Positions 8,278 through 17,171 of a stretch of 64,000 nt of DNA are shown here, in pieces; position 1 is the first letter of the stretch, and every line of letters begins with the position of its first letter. The translations under genes were made by a program, and so were the position numbers. Source of the stretch: Nitrobacteraceae bacterium AZCC 2146 (GTDB taxonomy: Bacteria; Pseudomonadota; Alphaproteobacteria; Rhizobiales; Xanthobacteraceae). The stretch covers positions 1,612,001 through 1,676,000 of the forward strand of contig JBAGRP010000001.1 of assembly GCA_036924855.1 (NCBI GenBank), read 5' to 3'. The notes below the pieces were generated by a model. It saw only the letters and a list, made by a program, of their open reading frames with translations, did not search any database and was not told where the DNA came from.

Positions 8278-9625
8278 TTGCCGGGTCGAACGGAAAGACG
8301 ATCTTCATCATTTCTTCCTGATACAGTTTCAGCGAACCACCGGACCCGTATTTGGGCCTGTCGACGCTGTGTCCCATGAGGATGTTGCGAAGCTCGTCGT
8401 CTATCCTAGCCTCCTTCATGCGATCCTCGAAGGTGTGGCGGAGCGAATAGATGACGTGCTCCTTCGTCGGGAACAGTTTGTTCTCTCGGAAGAACTTCCC
8501 CGCCGCACTTGAGAAATTATTCTCATTCTCCTTGTAGCTCGGGAATCCATTCGGGAATTTCTTCATCACTTCGAGCGCAACGCCGACGAGCGGAATGCGT
8601 CGAATCGACGACACGGTCTTGATCTCACGCGGGTCTTCAGGGTCAAACCTCGGTTCGACTAGAATGTGCGGAACGACGTCGCCGAGCTTGATGACCTCCT
8701 TATGCAGATTGCAAATCTCGCCGCCGCGCGCGCCCGTCTCGCTGAGCACCAACACGATGCCGCGAGCTTCAGGGTTCATGCCGGCGAGCGCGCCCGGCTT
8801 CAGTATCTTGTCACGCACCCACTCGATGGGGAAAGGCGGGCGCGACCGCTTGAACTTTTCACTAAAGGTGAGGCCATTGAATGGGTTTTGCCTATCGATG
8901 TCTCCGATGTGCTTGAAGTATTCTTCATAGAGAATCCTCATGTCGCCCATGCGGCGCTTGCCCAAGGATACAGATTTCTTTTTGCCGCCGTCTGTCGGGG
9001 CGAGGCGCTTGACCCAATGCTGATAGAATTGCCGAGCGTGATCTCGCATGATATCGATCATCGCCAGATCACCGACCACGGCGATGAATGAACTCACGGC
9101 GAGCTTCTTGACCTTCTTCCATTGTTCCCTTTGCTTCTCGCTTTTCCCGGCAAGTTCGGCCGCCCTGATCTCGTTGCAGAAGATGTCGAACACCTCCGAC
9201 ACCTTGACCTTTGGCTGCTCAATGCCGCCGAGTACGGCGGTCTCCACCGCTACTGGCGTACGGAGGTCGCTGATGGACGAAATTCTTCGGAGTAAGTCAT
9301 CGAGCGGAAGGTTCGCGACCTCGTTGGCGGGCTTGTATGTGAACCCCAGTGCCTCGGCGCGGGCTCGCGCCACCTGATAGGCGGCGAGCGCCTTCGCGGT
9401 GTCGCCATCGGTGAGTAGCGCCCCCCAATATTCGCGATCCGCCTGTTCAAGGAGATCGCGCTTCGCGCGCGCCTCGGCGAGATCGTCTGTTTTGAGCGAG
9501 TGCCGGATAAACGGCGCACGGTCGTCCAAGTGCTCGACTGACCTCGGAACGCGTCTCCAGTAATAGTAGAGCCCATCGCGCAGGAGCAAAAAGCGATCCT
9601 GCTTCCGTTGCCGTACCACCGCCAC
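8270..9625 (-). CDS. Tyrosine recombinase/integrase of the genomic island
   Basis: About 451 aa from the GTG at 9625; a longer TTG start at 9685 is possible, but its extra 20 residues cross two direct repeats and look non-coding. The N-terminal arm-binding/core-binding part is followed by the catalytic domain, with the first Arg in ETGARGGEIC, the second box in YSLRHTFEDRM, then GH and a Tyr near the C-terminus. The His of the usual H-x-x-R is replaced by Tyr/Ser in YSLR, a known variation. It lies 135 bases from the 3' end of tRNA-Leu and is transcribed away from it, so it probably integrates the island at that tRNA. Confidence 0.88.
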   Translation of the reverse strand: MAVVRQRKQDRFLLLRDGLYYYWRRVPRSVEHLDDRAPFIRHSLKTDDLAEARAKRDLLEQADREYWGALLTDGDTAKALAAYQVARARAEALGFTYKPANEVANLPLDDLLRRISSISDLRTPVAVETAVLGGIEQPKVKVSEVFDIFCNEIRAAELAGKSEKQREQWKKVKKLAVSSFIAVVGDLAMIDIMRDHARQFYQHWVKRLAPTDGGKKKSVSLGKRRMGDMRILYEEYFKHIGDIDRQNPFNGLTFSEKFKRSRPPFPIEWVRDKILKPGALAGMNPEARGIVLVLSETGARGGEICNLHKEVIKLGDVVPHILVEPRFDPEDPREIKTVSSIRRIPLVGVALEVMKKFPNGFPSYKENENNFSSAAGKFFRENKLFPTKEHVIYSLRHTFEDRMKEARIDDELRNILMGHSVDRPKYGSGGSLKLYQEEMMKIVFPFDPAII

Positions 9626-9635
9626 TTCCCCGGCC

Positions 9636-9670
9636 TGTATCACAAAATGTTTCCCGTTTTGTATCACAAA
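9636..9670. repeat. Two direct repeats in front of the integrase
   Basis: TGTATCACAAA occurs at 9636-9646 and again at 9660-9670, two turns of helix apart and just upstream of the likely integrase start. Such a pair fits integrase arm-type binding sites or an autorepressor operator next to the attachment site. Confidence 0.5.
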
Positions 9671-9759
9671 TTCCGGCAAAATCAAGTGCGTGGCGGAGGT
9701 GAGTTTTCAGCTTTTCTTTATTTTTCAGATAGTTAGGAGTGATGATTGAGGTGATTTTT

Positions 9760-9844
9760 TGGTGCGCTCGGAGGGACTCGAACCCCCACCCTGTTACGGA
9801 CTGCCACCTCAAGGCAGCGCGTCTACCAATTCCGCCACGAGCGC
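9760..9844 (-). tRNA. tRNA-Leu (anticodon GAG)
   Basis: An 85-base reverse-strand sequence folds as a class II tRNA. The acceptor GCGCTCG pairs with CGAGCGC, the anticodon arm CTGCC-TTGAGGT-GGCAG gives GAG, there is a long variable arm and a T-arm with GGTTCGAGTCC, and the CCA is encoded. Its 3' end faces the integrase, so it is the likely attachment site and island boundary. Confidence 0.95.
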
Positions 9845-9941
9845 TAAAGAAACCGGCTGGCTTGCGCCAAGCCGGATCAACCGGCGCCGATGTAACAAAT
9901 CAATGATGGGGGGACAAGGCCTGCCGGCCTCTCCGCGCAAC

Positions 9942-10226
9942 CTATCTGTGGTCGGCGGTCCGCGGCAACATTTGCTTGACTTCGACCGCGATGCGGTTGC
10001 GGTTCACCATCACCATGCCAGAGGCGACCGGCAGGTTGTTGGCGAGGATTTTGACCTCGTCCTGCTCGGTGGCATCCAGCTCGATGATGGCGCCACGGCT
10101 GAGCCGCATCACCTGATGCACCGGCATCGACGTGGTCCCGAGGACCACCATGATATCGACCGTAATTTTATCAAGGGTTGGCACAGGGCACCCGCAGTCA
10201 CACATGCAAGATTGCAGTAGGTTCGA
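9942..10226 (-). CDS. fliN: Flagellar motor switch protein FliN family
   Basis: 94 aa with one SpoA (FliN/FliM C-terminal) domain: VDIMVVLGTTSMPVHQVMRL then LSRGAIIELD, DEVKILANNLPVASG and NRIAVEV. FliN forms the C-ring of the flagellar rotor with FliM and FliG. It is shorter than enterobacterial FliN because the variable N-terminus is absent, as in many alphaproteobacterial copies. I chose the ATG at 10226 because the upstream one at 10250 coincides with the divergent lipB start. No other flagellar genes are in the window. Confidence 0.85.
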   Translation of the reverse strand, partial: SNLLQSCMCDCGCPVPTLDKITVDIMVVLGTTSMPVHQVMRLSRGAIIELDATEQDEVKILANNLPVASGMVMVNRNRIAVEVKQMLPRTADHR

Positions 10227-10249
10227 CATCACCACCTTATGGTTAGCCA

Positions 10250-10972
10250 ATGGTTAATGACCGCCAAACCCTCGATTTGAAGCCATTTTCGCAACGCCAG
10301 GATGGCCCCGCCGTGGAATGGCGGGTCTCCGACGCCCCGATTCCCTACCCCGAGGCCGTGGCCGTGATGGAATCGCGGGCCGGAGCGATCGCGGACCGCC
10401 AGGCCCCGGAACTGGTCTGGCTGCTGGAGCATCCGCCGCTCTATACCTCCGGCACCTCGGGCAAGGCCGGCGACCTGCTGGAGGCCCGGTTCCCGTTGTT
10501 CGAGACCGGCCGCGGCGGCCAGATCACCTATCACGGCCCCGGCCAGCGCGTGGCCTATGTGATGCTCGACCTCAAGGAGCGCCGGCCCGACGTGCGGGCT
10601 TATGTCGCCGGGCTGGAAGAATGGATCATCCGCACCCTGGCCGCCTTCAACGTCAAGGGCGAGCGGCGCGAAGACCGGGTCGGCGTCTGGGTCGCCCGTC
10701 CCGACAAGGGCGTGGGTTTTGAGGACAAGATCGCCGCCATCGGCGTGCGATTGCGCCGCTGGGTCTCGTTCCACGGCATTTCCGTCAACGTGGAACCCGA
10801 CCTCAGCCATTTTTCGGCGATCGTGCCCTGCGGCGTGGTCGATCCCCGTTACGGCGTCACCAGCCTGGTCGATCTCGGCCTGCCCGTGACCATGGCCGAT
10901 GTCGATGTCGCGCTCCGGCAGGCCTTTGCCGAGGTGTTTGGCGCGGAGCAACGGTTGCCGGAAACAGCCTGA
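10250..10972 (+). CDS. lipB: Octanoyltransferase LipB
   Basis: 240 aa. LipB moves octanoyl from acyl carrier protein to a lysine of lipoyl domains of 2-oxoacid dehydrogenases and GcvH. Signature [12 protein letters not shown] is at about 88-99. The catalytic Lys is in [13 protein letters not shown] (K160) and the nucleophilic Cys in IVPCGV (C194). Length is normal for the family. It is divergent from fliN with almost no spacer, so the two promoters must overlap coding sequence. Confidence 0.95.
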   Translation: MVNDRQTLDLKPFSQRQDGPAVEWRVSDAPIPYPEAVAVMESRAGAIADRQAPELVWLLEHPPLYTSGTSGKAGDLLEARFPLFETGRGGQITYHGPGQRVAYVMLDLKERRPDVRAYVAGLEEWIIRTLAAFNVKGERREDRVGVWVARPDKGVGFEDKIAAIGVRLRRWVSFHGISVNVEPDLSHFSAIVPCGVVDPRYGVTSLVDLGLPVTMADVDVALRQAFAEVFGAEQRLPETA

Positions 10973-10979
10973 GGCCGCG

Positions 10980-11279
10980 TCAGAGCGTCGGGAGCACCGA
11001 GAAGCTCTCGCCGGCCTCGCGCAGGTTCAGCGCGTCCGCGTTGACCGCATGCACATCGACCGCCTCGACCCGCGCCGCCGTTGGCCCGCGCCGGCAGAGC
11101 GTGATCATTTGCTCGACAATATCCACCGGCCCCGCGAACAGCGCCTCGACGCTGCCATCGCGGCGGTTGCGCACCCAGCCATGGAGGCCGAGCGCCTTCG
11201 CGGTATCCTCCACCCAGGCGCGATAGCCGACGCCCTGCACGCGGCCGCGGATTGTCACCTGCCGGATCGCCTCGATCAT
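10980..11279 (-). CDS. acyP: Acylphosphatase
   Basis: 99 aa, normal length. The family signature [21 protein letters not shown] (split here across the active-site Arg) is followed by [13 protein letters not shown] containing the catalytic Asn. It hydrolyses carboxyl-phosphate bonds such as those in acetyl phosphate or carbamoyl phosphate. The ATG follows directly on the TAG of the upstream oxaloacetate decarboxylase gene, so it is the last gene of the pccA operon. Confidence 0.93.
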   Translation of the reverse strand: MIEAIRQVTIRGRVQGVGYRAWVEDTAKALGLHGWVRNRRDGSVEALFAGPVDIVEQMITLCRRGPTAARVEAVDVHAVNADALNLREAGESFSVLPTL

Positions 11280-12146
11280 CTATTTCTTCAGCCCGAGAAA
11301 ATCGGCGCTGCGCTGCTTCACGAGAGCGGCGCGCGTCACCCAATCCATCAAATCCGACGTGGCGAGGCCCGGCAAGTCCCGGGGCGAGGCACCTTCGCGG
11401 ATCGCCTTCAGGGTCGCGAACACCGCCTGCGTCGCCGCGGCGATCGGCGCGTGGCCCTGCACCGCGATGCGGACGCGCTGGTTGGCGAGAAAATCCCAGT
11501 CGGTCATCTCCTCGGTCGCTCCGCCCAGCACGATCGGCAGCATGGTCGCGGCAGCGATCGCTTCGAGATCGGCCCGCGTCTTGACGCCGGTGAACATCAG
11601 CGCATCGACACCCAGGGCTTCATAGGCCCGCGCCCGCACGATCGCATCATCGACCGACGTGATCGATGCCGCGCCGGTGCGGCCGACGATGACCAAAGCG
11701 GAATCCCTGCGCGCATCCAGAGCCGCCTTGACCTTGCCGATCCCTTCGTCGTGTGAAATCAGCTGCGGTTTTGCTTCGCCGAATGCGGACGGCAGCAGCG
11801 TATCTTCGATGGTCAGGCCGGCGGCGCCCGCCATTTCCAGCTCCTGCACGGTGCGGCGGACATTCATCGCATTGCCATAGCCATGATCGGCATCGACCAG
11901 CACCGGCAATGCCGCCGCGCGCGACATCCGCCGCATCTGCTCGGCGAGTTCGCTCAATGTGATCAGGGCAATGTCGGGATCGCCGAGCACCGCGAGCGAG
12001 GCCGCCGAGCCGCCGAACATGCCGACCTCGAAGCCGACGTCATCGGCGATGCGCACCGAAATCGCGTCATAGACCGAACCCGGCCGCAGGCATTGCGATC
12101 CCGACAGGATCGCGCGCAGCGCTTCGCGGCGGGTGCGAAACGTCAT
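11280..12146 (-). CDS. Oxaloacetate decarboxylase, isocitrate lyase/PEP mutase superfamily
   Basis: 288 aa. Motifs SVYDAISVRIADDVGFEVG, ADHGYGN and TIEDTLLP are those of the metal-dependent ICL/PEP-mutase fold and closely match the Pseudomonas-type oxaloacetate decarboxylase (EC 4.1.1.112), which makes pyruvate from oxaloacetate. The cysteine of true lyases is absent. The ATG overlaps the stop of the upstream carboxylase gene (TGATG) and the gene ends directly against acyP. This coupling suggests a role in balancing C3/C4 acids formed from propionyl-CoA, which is inference. Confidence 0.85.
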   Translation of the reverse strand: MTFRTRREALRAILSGSQCLRPGSVYDAISVRIADDVGFEVGMFGGSAASLAVLGDPDIALITLSELAEQMRRMSRAAALPVLVDADHGYGNAMNVRRTVQELEMAGAAGLTIEDTLLPSAFGEAKPQLISHDEGIGKVKAALDARRDSALVIVGRTGAASITSVDDAIVRARAYEALGVDALMFTGVKTRADLEAIAAATMLPIVLGGATEEMTDWDFLANQRVRIAVQGHAPIAAATQAVFATLKAIREGASPRDLPGLATSDLMDWVTRAALVKQRSADFLGLKK

Positions 12147-14161
12147 CAGGCGAATTCGAGGATCAGCGCGTCCACCGCCAGCGTTGCGCCGGCCGTGGCG
12201 TGGATCTTCTTGACCACGCCGTCGCGTTCGGCGCGCAGCACGTTCTGCATCTTCATCGCCTCCACCACCGCCAGCGTTTCGCCGGCCTTGACGTCCTGGC
12301 CTTCGGTAACGGCGATAGATACCACCAGACCCGGCATCGGGCACAGCAGCTTCTTGCCGGTGTCGGCCTTGATGCCCACCGGCATCAAGCGCGCGGCAGC
12401 CGCTTCGGTCTCGGTAAAGACGTTGACCGCAACTTCAAAACCCTGATGCGCGAGCCGGATGCCGTTGGCGGTCAGGCGCACCTGCATCGCCACAATGTGG
12501 CCGTCGATGGCGCCTTCCCAGACCGGGGTGCCCGGCGTCCAGGGCGACACCAGCTGATGCGGATTGCCGACGCTGCCGTCGGCGGCAACGAAGCGGACCG
12601 AAACGCCGTCGCCTTCACGGGCGACGTCGAGCGCGACCTCGTCACGCTCCAGCCACACCGCGCGGCGGCCGGCGCGGGTCACCGCACGGCCGGTCAGCTG
12701 GCCGGAAATCTGCCGCTTGCGCTCGCCAATGACGTGGTCGATCGCGGCGGCCACCGCGGCGATGCGGCGCGCGATTTCGCCGTCCGGCGGACGCGCAGCA
12801 AAGCCTTTCGGGAATTCCTCGGCGATGAAGCCGGTGGAGAGATTGCCCTCGCGCCAGCGCGGATGATTCATCAGCGCGGAGAGGAACGGAATGTTGTGGC
12901 GGATGCCGTCGATGTAGAACGCATCGAGCGCATGGGCCTGCGCCTGGATGGCGGCAGCGCGCGACGGCGCATGCGTCACCAGCTTGGCGATCATCGGATC
13001 GTAATAGATCGAGATCTCGCCTCCCTCCTGCACGCCGGTGTCGTTGCGCACGGTGATGCCATCGACGCTGCTTTCCGCCGGCGGACGATATTTCACCAGG
13101 CGCCCGATCGACGGCAGGAAATTGCGGAATGGATCCTCGGCATAAACGCGGGACTCCACGGCCCAGCCGGTCAGCGTGACGTCCTTCTGTGCCAGCGCCA
13201 GCTTCTCGCCGGCGGCAACGCGGATCATCTGCTCGACCAGATCGACGCCGGTGATCAGTTCGGTGACGGGATGCTCGACCTGCAGCCGCGTGTTCATCTC
13301 GAGGAAGTAAAAGCTCTTGTCCTGCGCGGCGACGAATTCCACCGTGCCGGCGGAGTCGTAATTCACCGCCTTGGCCAATGCCACGGCCTGCTCGCCCATC
13401 TTGCGGCGGGTGGTCTCGTCGAGCAGCGGGCTCGGGGCTTCCTCGATCACCTTCTGATTGCGGCGCTGGATCGAGCATTCGCGCTCGCCGAGATAGATGA
13501 CGTTGCCGTGCTTGTCGCCGAGCACCTGGATTTCGATGTGGCGGGGATCGACGATGAATTTTTCGATGAAGACGCGGTCGTCGCCGAACGACGACTTCGC
13601 TTCCGCCTTGGCGAGGTTGAATCCTTCCGCAACTTCCGAGGTCGAATAGGCGATGCGCATGCCCTTGCCACCGCCGCCGGCGGAAGCCTTGATCATCACG
13701 GGATAGCCGATCTCATCGGCGATCTTGACCGCATGCTTTTCGTCTTCGATCACGCCGAGATGGCCGGGCACGGTGGAGACCTTGGCCTTCGCGGCCGCCT
13801 TCTTGGATTCGATCTTGTCGCCCATCGCAGCGATGGCGCCGGGATTGGGACCGATGAAGACAATGCCCGCCGCCTGTAGCGCGCGCGGAAACGATTCGCG
13901 CTCCGACAGGAAGCCGTAGCCGGGATGCACCGCCTCGGCGCCGGTCTTCTTGCAGGCCTCGACGATCTTCTCGATCAGCAGATAGCTTTCCGAGGCCGCC
14001 GGCGGCCCGATCAGGACGGCCTCATCGGCCATCTCGACATGCAGCGCGTCGCGGTCCGCTTCGGAATACACGGCGACCGTCTGGATGCCCATGCGGCGGG
14101 CCGATTTGATGACCCGGCAGGCGATCTCGCCGCGATTGGCGATCAAAATACGTTTGAACAT
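12146..14161 (-). CDS. pccA: Propionyl-/acetyl-CoA carboxylase biotin-carrying alpha subunit
   Basis: 671 aa. Biotin carboxylase domain: MFKRILIANRGEIACRV at the start, ATP-grasp loop ASAGGGGKGMR near 160, EMNTRLQVEHPVTE near 290. A BT linker domain follows, then a C-terminal biotinyl domain with VEAMKMQN, where the Lys carries biotin. It carboxylates biotin for propionyl-CoA to methylmalonyl-CoA conversion. The length fits PccA. It heads an operon with oxaloacetate decarboxylase and acyP. The matching beta subunit is about 49 kb away at the right edge on the same strand. Confidence 0.95.
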   Translation of the reverse strand: MFKRILIANRGEIACRVIKSARRMGIQTVAVYSEADRDALHVEMADEAVLIGPPAASESYLLIEKIVEACKKTGAEAVHPGYGFLSERESFPRALQAAGIVFIGPNPGAIAAMGDKIESKKAAAKAKVSTVPGHLGVIEDEKHAVKIADEIGYPVMIKASAGGGGKGMRIAYSTSEVAEGFNLAKAEAKSSFGDDRVFIEKFIVDPRHIEIQVLGDKHGNVIYLGERECSIQRRNQKVIEEAPSPLLDETTRRKMGEQAVALAKAVNYDSAGTVEFVAAQDKSFYFLEMNTRLQVEHPVTELITGVDLVEQMIRVAAGEKLALAQKDVTLTGWAVESRVYAEDPFRNFLPSIGRLVKYRPPAESSVDGITVRNDTGVQEGGEISIYYDPMIAKLVTHAPSRAAAIQAQAHALDAFYIDGIRHNIPFLSALMNHPRWREGNLSTGFIAEEFPKGFAARPPDGEIARRIAAVAAAIDHVIGERKRQISGQLTGRAVTRAGRRAVWLERDEVALDVAREGDGVSVRFVAADGSVGNPHQLVSPWTPGTPVWEGAIDGHIVAMQVRLTANGIRLAHQGFEVAVNVFTETEAAAARLMPVGIKADTGKKLLCPMPGLVVSIAVTEGQDVKAGETLAVVEAMKMQNVLRAERDGVVKKIHATAGATLAVDALILEFA

Positions 14162-14304
14162 GAGCTATTTACTTACAATCTTGGGGCGGGGTCCGGCCGA
14201 GCGGGCCGGCGGCGCAATCTGGCATGCGGAGGCGGTTGTAACAATTCTGTCGCCAAGAAAAACTACAGAAGGCCCATGGGCCGGGAGGCCCGAATTCGCT
14301 CGAA

Positions 14305-16152
14305 ATGGGGATTTTCATGCGCTGCGCCATCGCAATCTTGTCTGTTGGGCTGACCGCTCTATCTGCCGCCACGGCTTTCGCCCAAAACAGCCCTCCCCGC
14401 AACCTGATTTTGTTCGTTCCGGACGGCCTGCGGGCCCTCAAGGTCACCCCGGAAACCGCGCCGGCCATGGCCGCGCTGCGCGACAAGGGCGTCAATTTCA
14501 GGAATTCGCACTCGCTGTTCCCGACCTTCACCATGGCCAACGCCTCGGGCATGTCCACCGGGCACTATCTCGGCGACACCGGAACCTTCAGCAATTCGAT
14601 CTACACGGGTCATCCCACGCCGGTGCAGAACGGCAGCGTGATCCCGTTCATCGAGCACGACCAGGTGCTCGGCGACCTCGACGAGCAATTCAACGGCGAT
14701 TACCTCAACGAAGAGACCCTGCTGAAAGCCGCGCGCGGCGCCGGCTTCAGCACCGCTGCGCTCGGCAAGGTCGGCCCGACGCTGTTGTTCGACCACACCG
14801 AGCGCACCGGCACCAAGAGCATCATCCTCGACGACCAGACCGGCGCGGTCGACAAGGACGGCAAGCTGATCGGCATTCCCCTCTCCGACGAAATCAAGGC
14901 CGCCCTCACCGCCGCCAGCATGCCGCTGGCGACGCCAGGGCGTGGCGACAACGGCAAGGCCGGCGACGCCAAGACGCCCGGCACCGTGGTTGCCAATATC
15001 GCGCAGCAGGGCTATCTCGCCGACGTCGCCACCAAGGTGGTGCTGCCGATGTTCAAGGCGCGCAACAAGCCGTTCGTGCTGGTGTTCTGGGCCCGCGATC
15101 CCGACGGCAGCCAGCACAACACCGGCGACAGCCTCAACACCATCACGCCCGGCATCAACGGCCCGACCTCGATGGCCGCCATCAAGAACACCGACAACAA
15201 CCTCGCGCAATTGCGCAAGGCGCTGGACGATCTCGGCCTCGCTGCCACCACCAACATCATCGTCTCCGCCGACCACGGCTTCTCGACGATCTCCAAGGAG
15301 AGCAAGACCAGCACCACGATCAAAGGCACCTACCCCGACACGCCCGCCGGCTTCCTGCCGCTCGGCTTCTTCGCCATCGATCTTTCGAAGGCGCTCGACC
15401 TGCCGCTGTTCGATCCCAACAGCAAGAACGCCGCCGTCGGCGACAACGACTATCCGAAGGCCGGCAACGCCCTGCTCGGCAAGGACCCGACCAAGCCGGA
15501 GCTGATCGTCGCCACCAATGGCGGCTCCAACCTGATCTATCTGCCGACCAGGGATAAGGCGCTGGCGGCACGCACCGTGAAGGCGCTGCTGGCGCAGGAC
15601 TATGTCAGCGGCATCTTCGTCGAGGATGCGCTCGGCAAGTTTCCCGGCGCGCTGCCGCTATCGTCGATCAATCTCACCGGCAAGGCCATCACGCCGCACC
15701 CGGCCATCGTCGTCAGCTTCCGCTCCTATTCCGCAGGCTGCGACCAGCCGACGGCCTGTTCGGTGGAGGTCGCCGACACCATCCTGCGTCAGGGCCAGGG
15801 CATGCATGGTAGCTTCGGCCGCGGCGACACCATGAACTTCATGGCCGCGATCGGACCGGACTTCAAAGCCGGCTACGTCGATGCATTGCCAGTCAGCAAC
15901 GCCGACGTCGGCATCACCGCCGCCAAACTGCTCGGCCTCACCCGCAAGGCCAATGGCAACCTGATCGGCCGCGTCATGACCGAAGCGATGCCGAACGGCG
16001 CCACGCCCAAGGCGGTCTCCGACACCATGAGCTCGAAGCCCGACGCCCAGGGCCTGCGCACCGTGCTGCAATTCCAGCGCGTGCTGAAGCAGCGTTACTT
16101 CGACGTCGCGGGCTTCCCCGGCCGTACCGTCGGGCTCGACGCGAAGAAGTGA
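14305..16152 (+). CDS. Exported alkaline-phosphatase-superfamily phosphodiesterase/nucleotide pyrophosphatase
   Basis: 615 aa with a signal peptide ending at AATAFA. The metal-binding Asp is in LILFVPDGLR. The nucleophile Thr region is FPTFTMANASGMSTGH, and further metal ligands are in RDPDGSQHNTGDS and SADHGFS. This is the type I phosphodiesterase/nucleotide pyrophosphatase fold, acting in the periplasm on phosphodiesters whose identity cannot be told. The protein starts at MGIF or, four codons later, at MRCA. Monocistronic. Confidence 0.88.
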   Translation: MGIFMRCAIAILSVGLTALSAATAFAQNSPPRNLILFVPDGLRALKVTPETAPAMAALRDKGVNFRNSHSLFPTFTMANASGMSTGHYLGDTGTFSNSIYTGHPTPVQNGSVIPFIEHDQVLGDLDEQFNGDYLNEETLLKAARGAGFSTAALGKVGPTLLFDHTERTGTKSIILDDQTGAVDKDGKLIGIPLSDEIKAALTAASMPLATPGRGDNGKAGDAKTPGTVVANIAQQGYLADVATKVVLPMFKARNKPFVLVFWARDPDGSQHNTGDSLNTITPGINGPTSMAAIKNTDNNLAQLRKALDDLGLAATTNIIVSADHGFSTISKESKTSTTIKGTYPDTPAGFLPLGFFAIDLSKALDLPLFDPNSKNAAVGDNDYPKAGNALLGKDPTKPELIVATNGGSNLIYLPTRDKALAARTVKALLAQDYVSGIFVEDALGKFPGALPLSSINLTGKAITPHPAIVVSFRSYSAGCDQPTACSVEVADTILRQGQGMHGSFGRGDTMNFMAAIGPDFKAGYVDALPVSNADVGITAAKLLGLTRKANGNLIGRVMTEAMPNGATPKAVSDTMSSKPDAQGLRTVLQFQRVLKQRYFDVAGFPGRTVGLDAKK

Positions 16153-16154
16153 CA

Positions 16155-16183
16155 ACAAAAAACGGCGGGGAAATCCCCCGCCG
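16155..16183 (-). terminator. Rho-independent terminator of the gene at 16212-16787
   Basis: On the reverse strand an 8-bp GC-rich stem (CGGCGGGG with CCCCGCCG) is followed by a T-rich run (plus-strand AACAAAAAA at 16154-16162). It lies just beyond the stop of the leftward gene. Confidence 0.75.
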
Positions 16184-16211
16184 CCTGCAAACTCTGGCGT
16201 GTTCGGCCGGC

Positions 16212-16787
16212 TTACATGCCGATGTCGAACACGTTGGGCAGCGTGGCCAGCGGCAGCGTCGCGGCGCCGACGATGGTGGCGACCAAGGTCATCAAGGTGC
16301 GATTGCTGACGCGCTTGCCGCGCATCATGCTGGCGATCCATTCCAGCACTTCGATGTTGACGCCGACGGCGCGGGTCGGCGCCCAGCTCTCGATCGCGGT
16401 ATCCGGCGACAGCGCCACAGTGCGCGACGGCACAGGAAGCCCGGACGCGGAGGCGGCGTGATGCACGACGGCCTTGGCAAACAGATCGTCGAAACGGCCG
16501 CCATCGCTGCGCTCGGCTGCGGCATCGTTGATGGCGAACAAGGCTTCGGCCTCGGCGCGGCTGACGGGCTGGCTTTCGACACCGGCGGCGGTGAGGATGC
16601 GCGCGCACCAGGCGGCGTCGTCGGCATCAAGCGCGCGGGAAAAATGGATACGACCTTTGGTGGTCGGGCCTTCGCCGGTGATCACCCCGTCCCGCACGAT
16701 GGCGAGGGCCTGTGCCGCGGCGCGGCGGTCGACGATCTCGGAGGTTTCGATGGCGCCGACCAGGTCGGCAACGGCTGCGGAGGACAT
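16212..16787 (-). CDS. Conserved hypothetical protein with C-terminal membrane segment
   Basis: About 191 aa from the ATG reading MSSAAVADLVGAIET, preceded by a GAAGAG ribosome binding site; an upstream ATG at 16838 adds 17 less likely residues. The N-terminal two thirds is soluble and Ala-rich. The end has one hydrophobic stretch (TLMTLVATIVGAATLPLATL) that may anchor it. No enzymatic motif is recognised. It resembles rhizobial proteins without assigned function. It has its own terminator and is monocistronic. Confidence 0.65.
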   Translation of the reverse strand: MSSAAVADLVGAIETSEIVDRRAAAQALAIVRDGVITGEGPTTKGRIHFSRALDADDAAWCARILTAAGVESQPVSRAEAEALFAINDAAAERSDGGRFDDLFAKAVVHHAASASGLPVPSRTVALSPDTAIESWAPTRAVGVNIEVLEWIASMMRGKRVSNRTLMTLVATIVGAATLPLATLPNVFDIGM

Positions 16788-17171
16788 TTTAAGCTCTTCT
16801 CTTTTCGTCTTTTTCGTTCTGAACCCCAGCATTTCCATGTGGGACTTAACGGTCAGTTAACAGATCATTTTGCGAGTCGTCAGTTTTCGAACAGTTGCAG
16901 ATTTGTCGCGGCGTTCCGCGTTGGGGTTCACCGATGTCGCAATGCGGTCGGGCGGGATTGGGCCGGACAAACGGCAACTTCGCGGCATCAGGCACTTGCG
17001 CGTTACTGAGTTCATTTTGCCGCAGGCGCGCGCCACAAAAGAAGATGCTAGAAGTTCTCCAGACCGGAGAAATATCTTATCCTTTTGCGAAGGCGGTTCC
17101 CCTCCGCGCCCCCGCCGCCTATAGTAAAATTTCAGAATTCATCTGTAACTTGAACGACATGAGGTCGAGAC
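16788..17171. other. Intergenic region with divergent promoters
   Basis: 384 bases between the leftward hypothetical gene and the rightward peroxiredoxin gene. Relatively AT-rich near 17040-17160, with TATAGT at 17119 as a possible -10 element for the peroxiredoxin gene but no good -35. A short hairpin TTCTCC-agac-GGAGAA lies near 17053. No gene seen. Confidence 0.4.

Noticed and set aside
8270..9685. Integrase start at the TTG at 9685
   Set aside because: The added N-terminus crosses the two direct repeats and is not like integrase N-termini; the GTG at 9625 gives a sequence that fits better.
14085..15557. 490-codon plus-strand frame overlapping the phosphodiesterase gene
   Set aside because: Arg-rich and low-complexity; the other frame gives a signal peptide and all metal-binding motifs.
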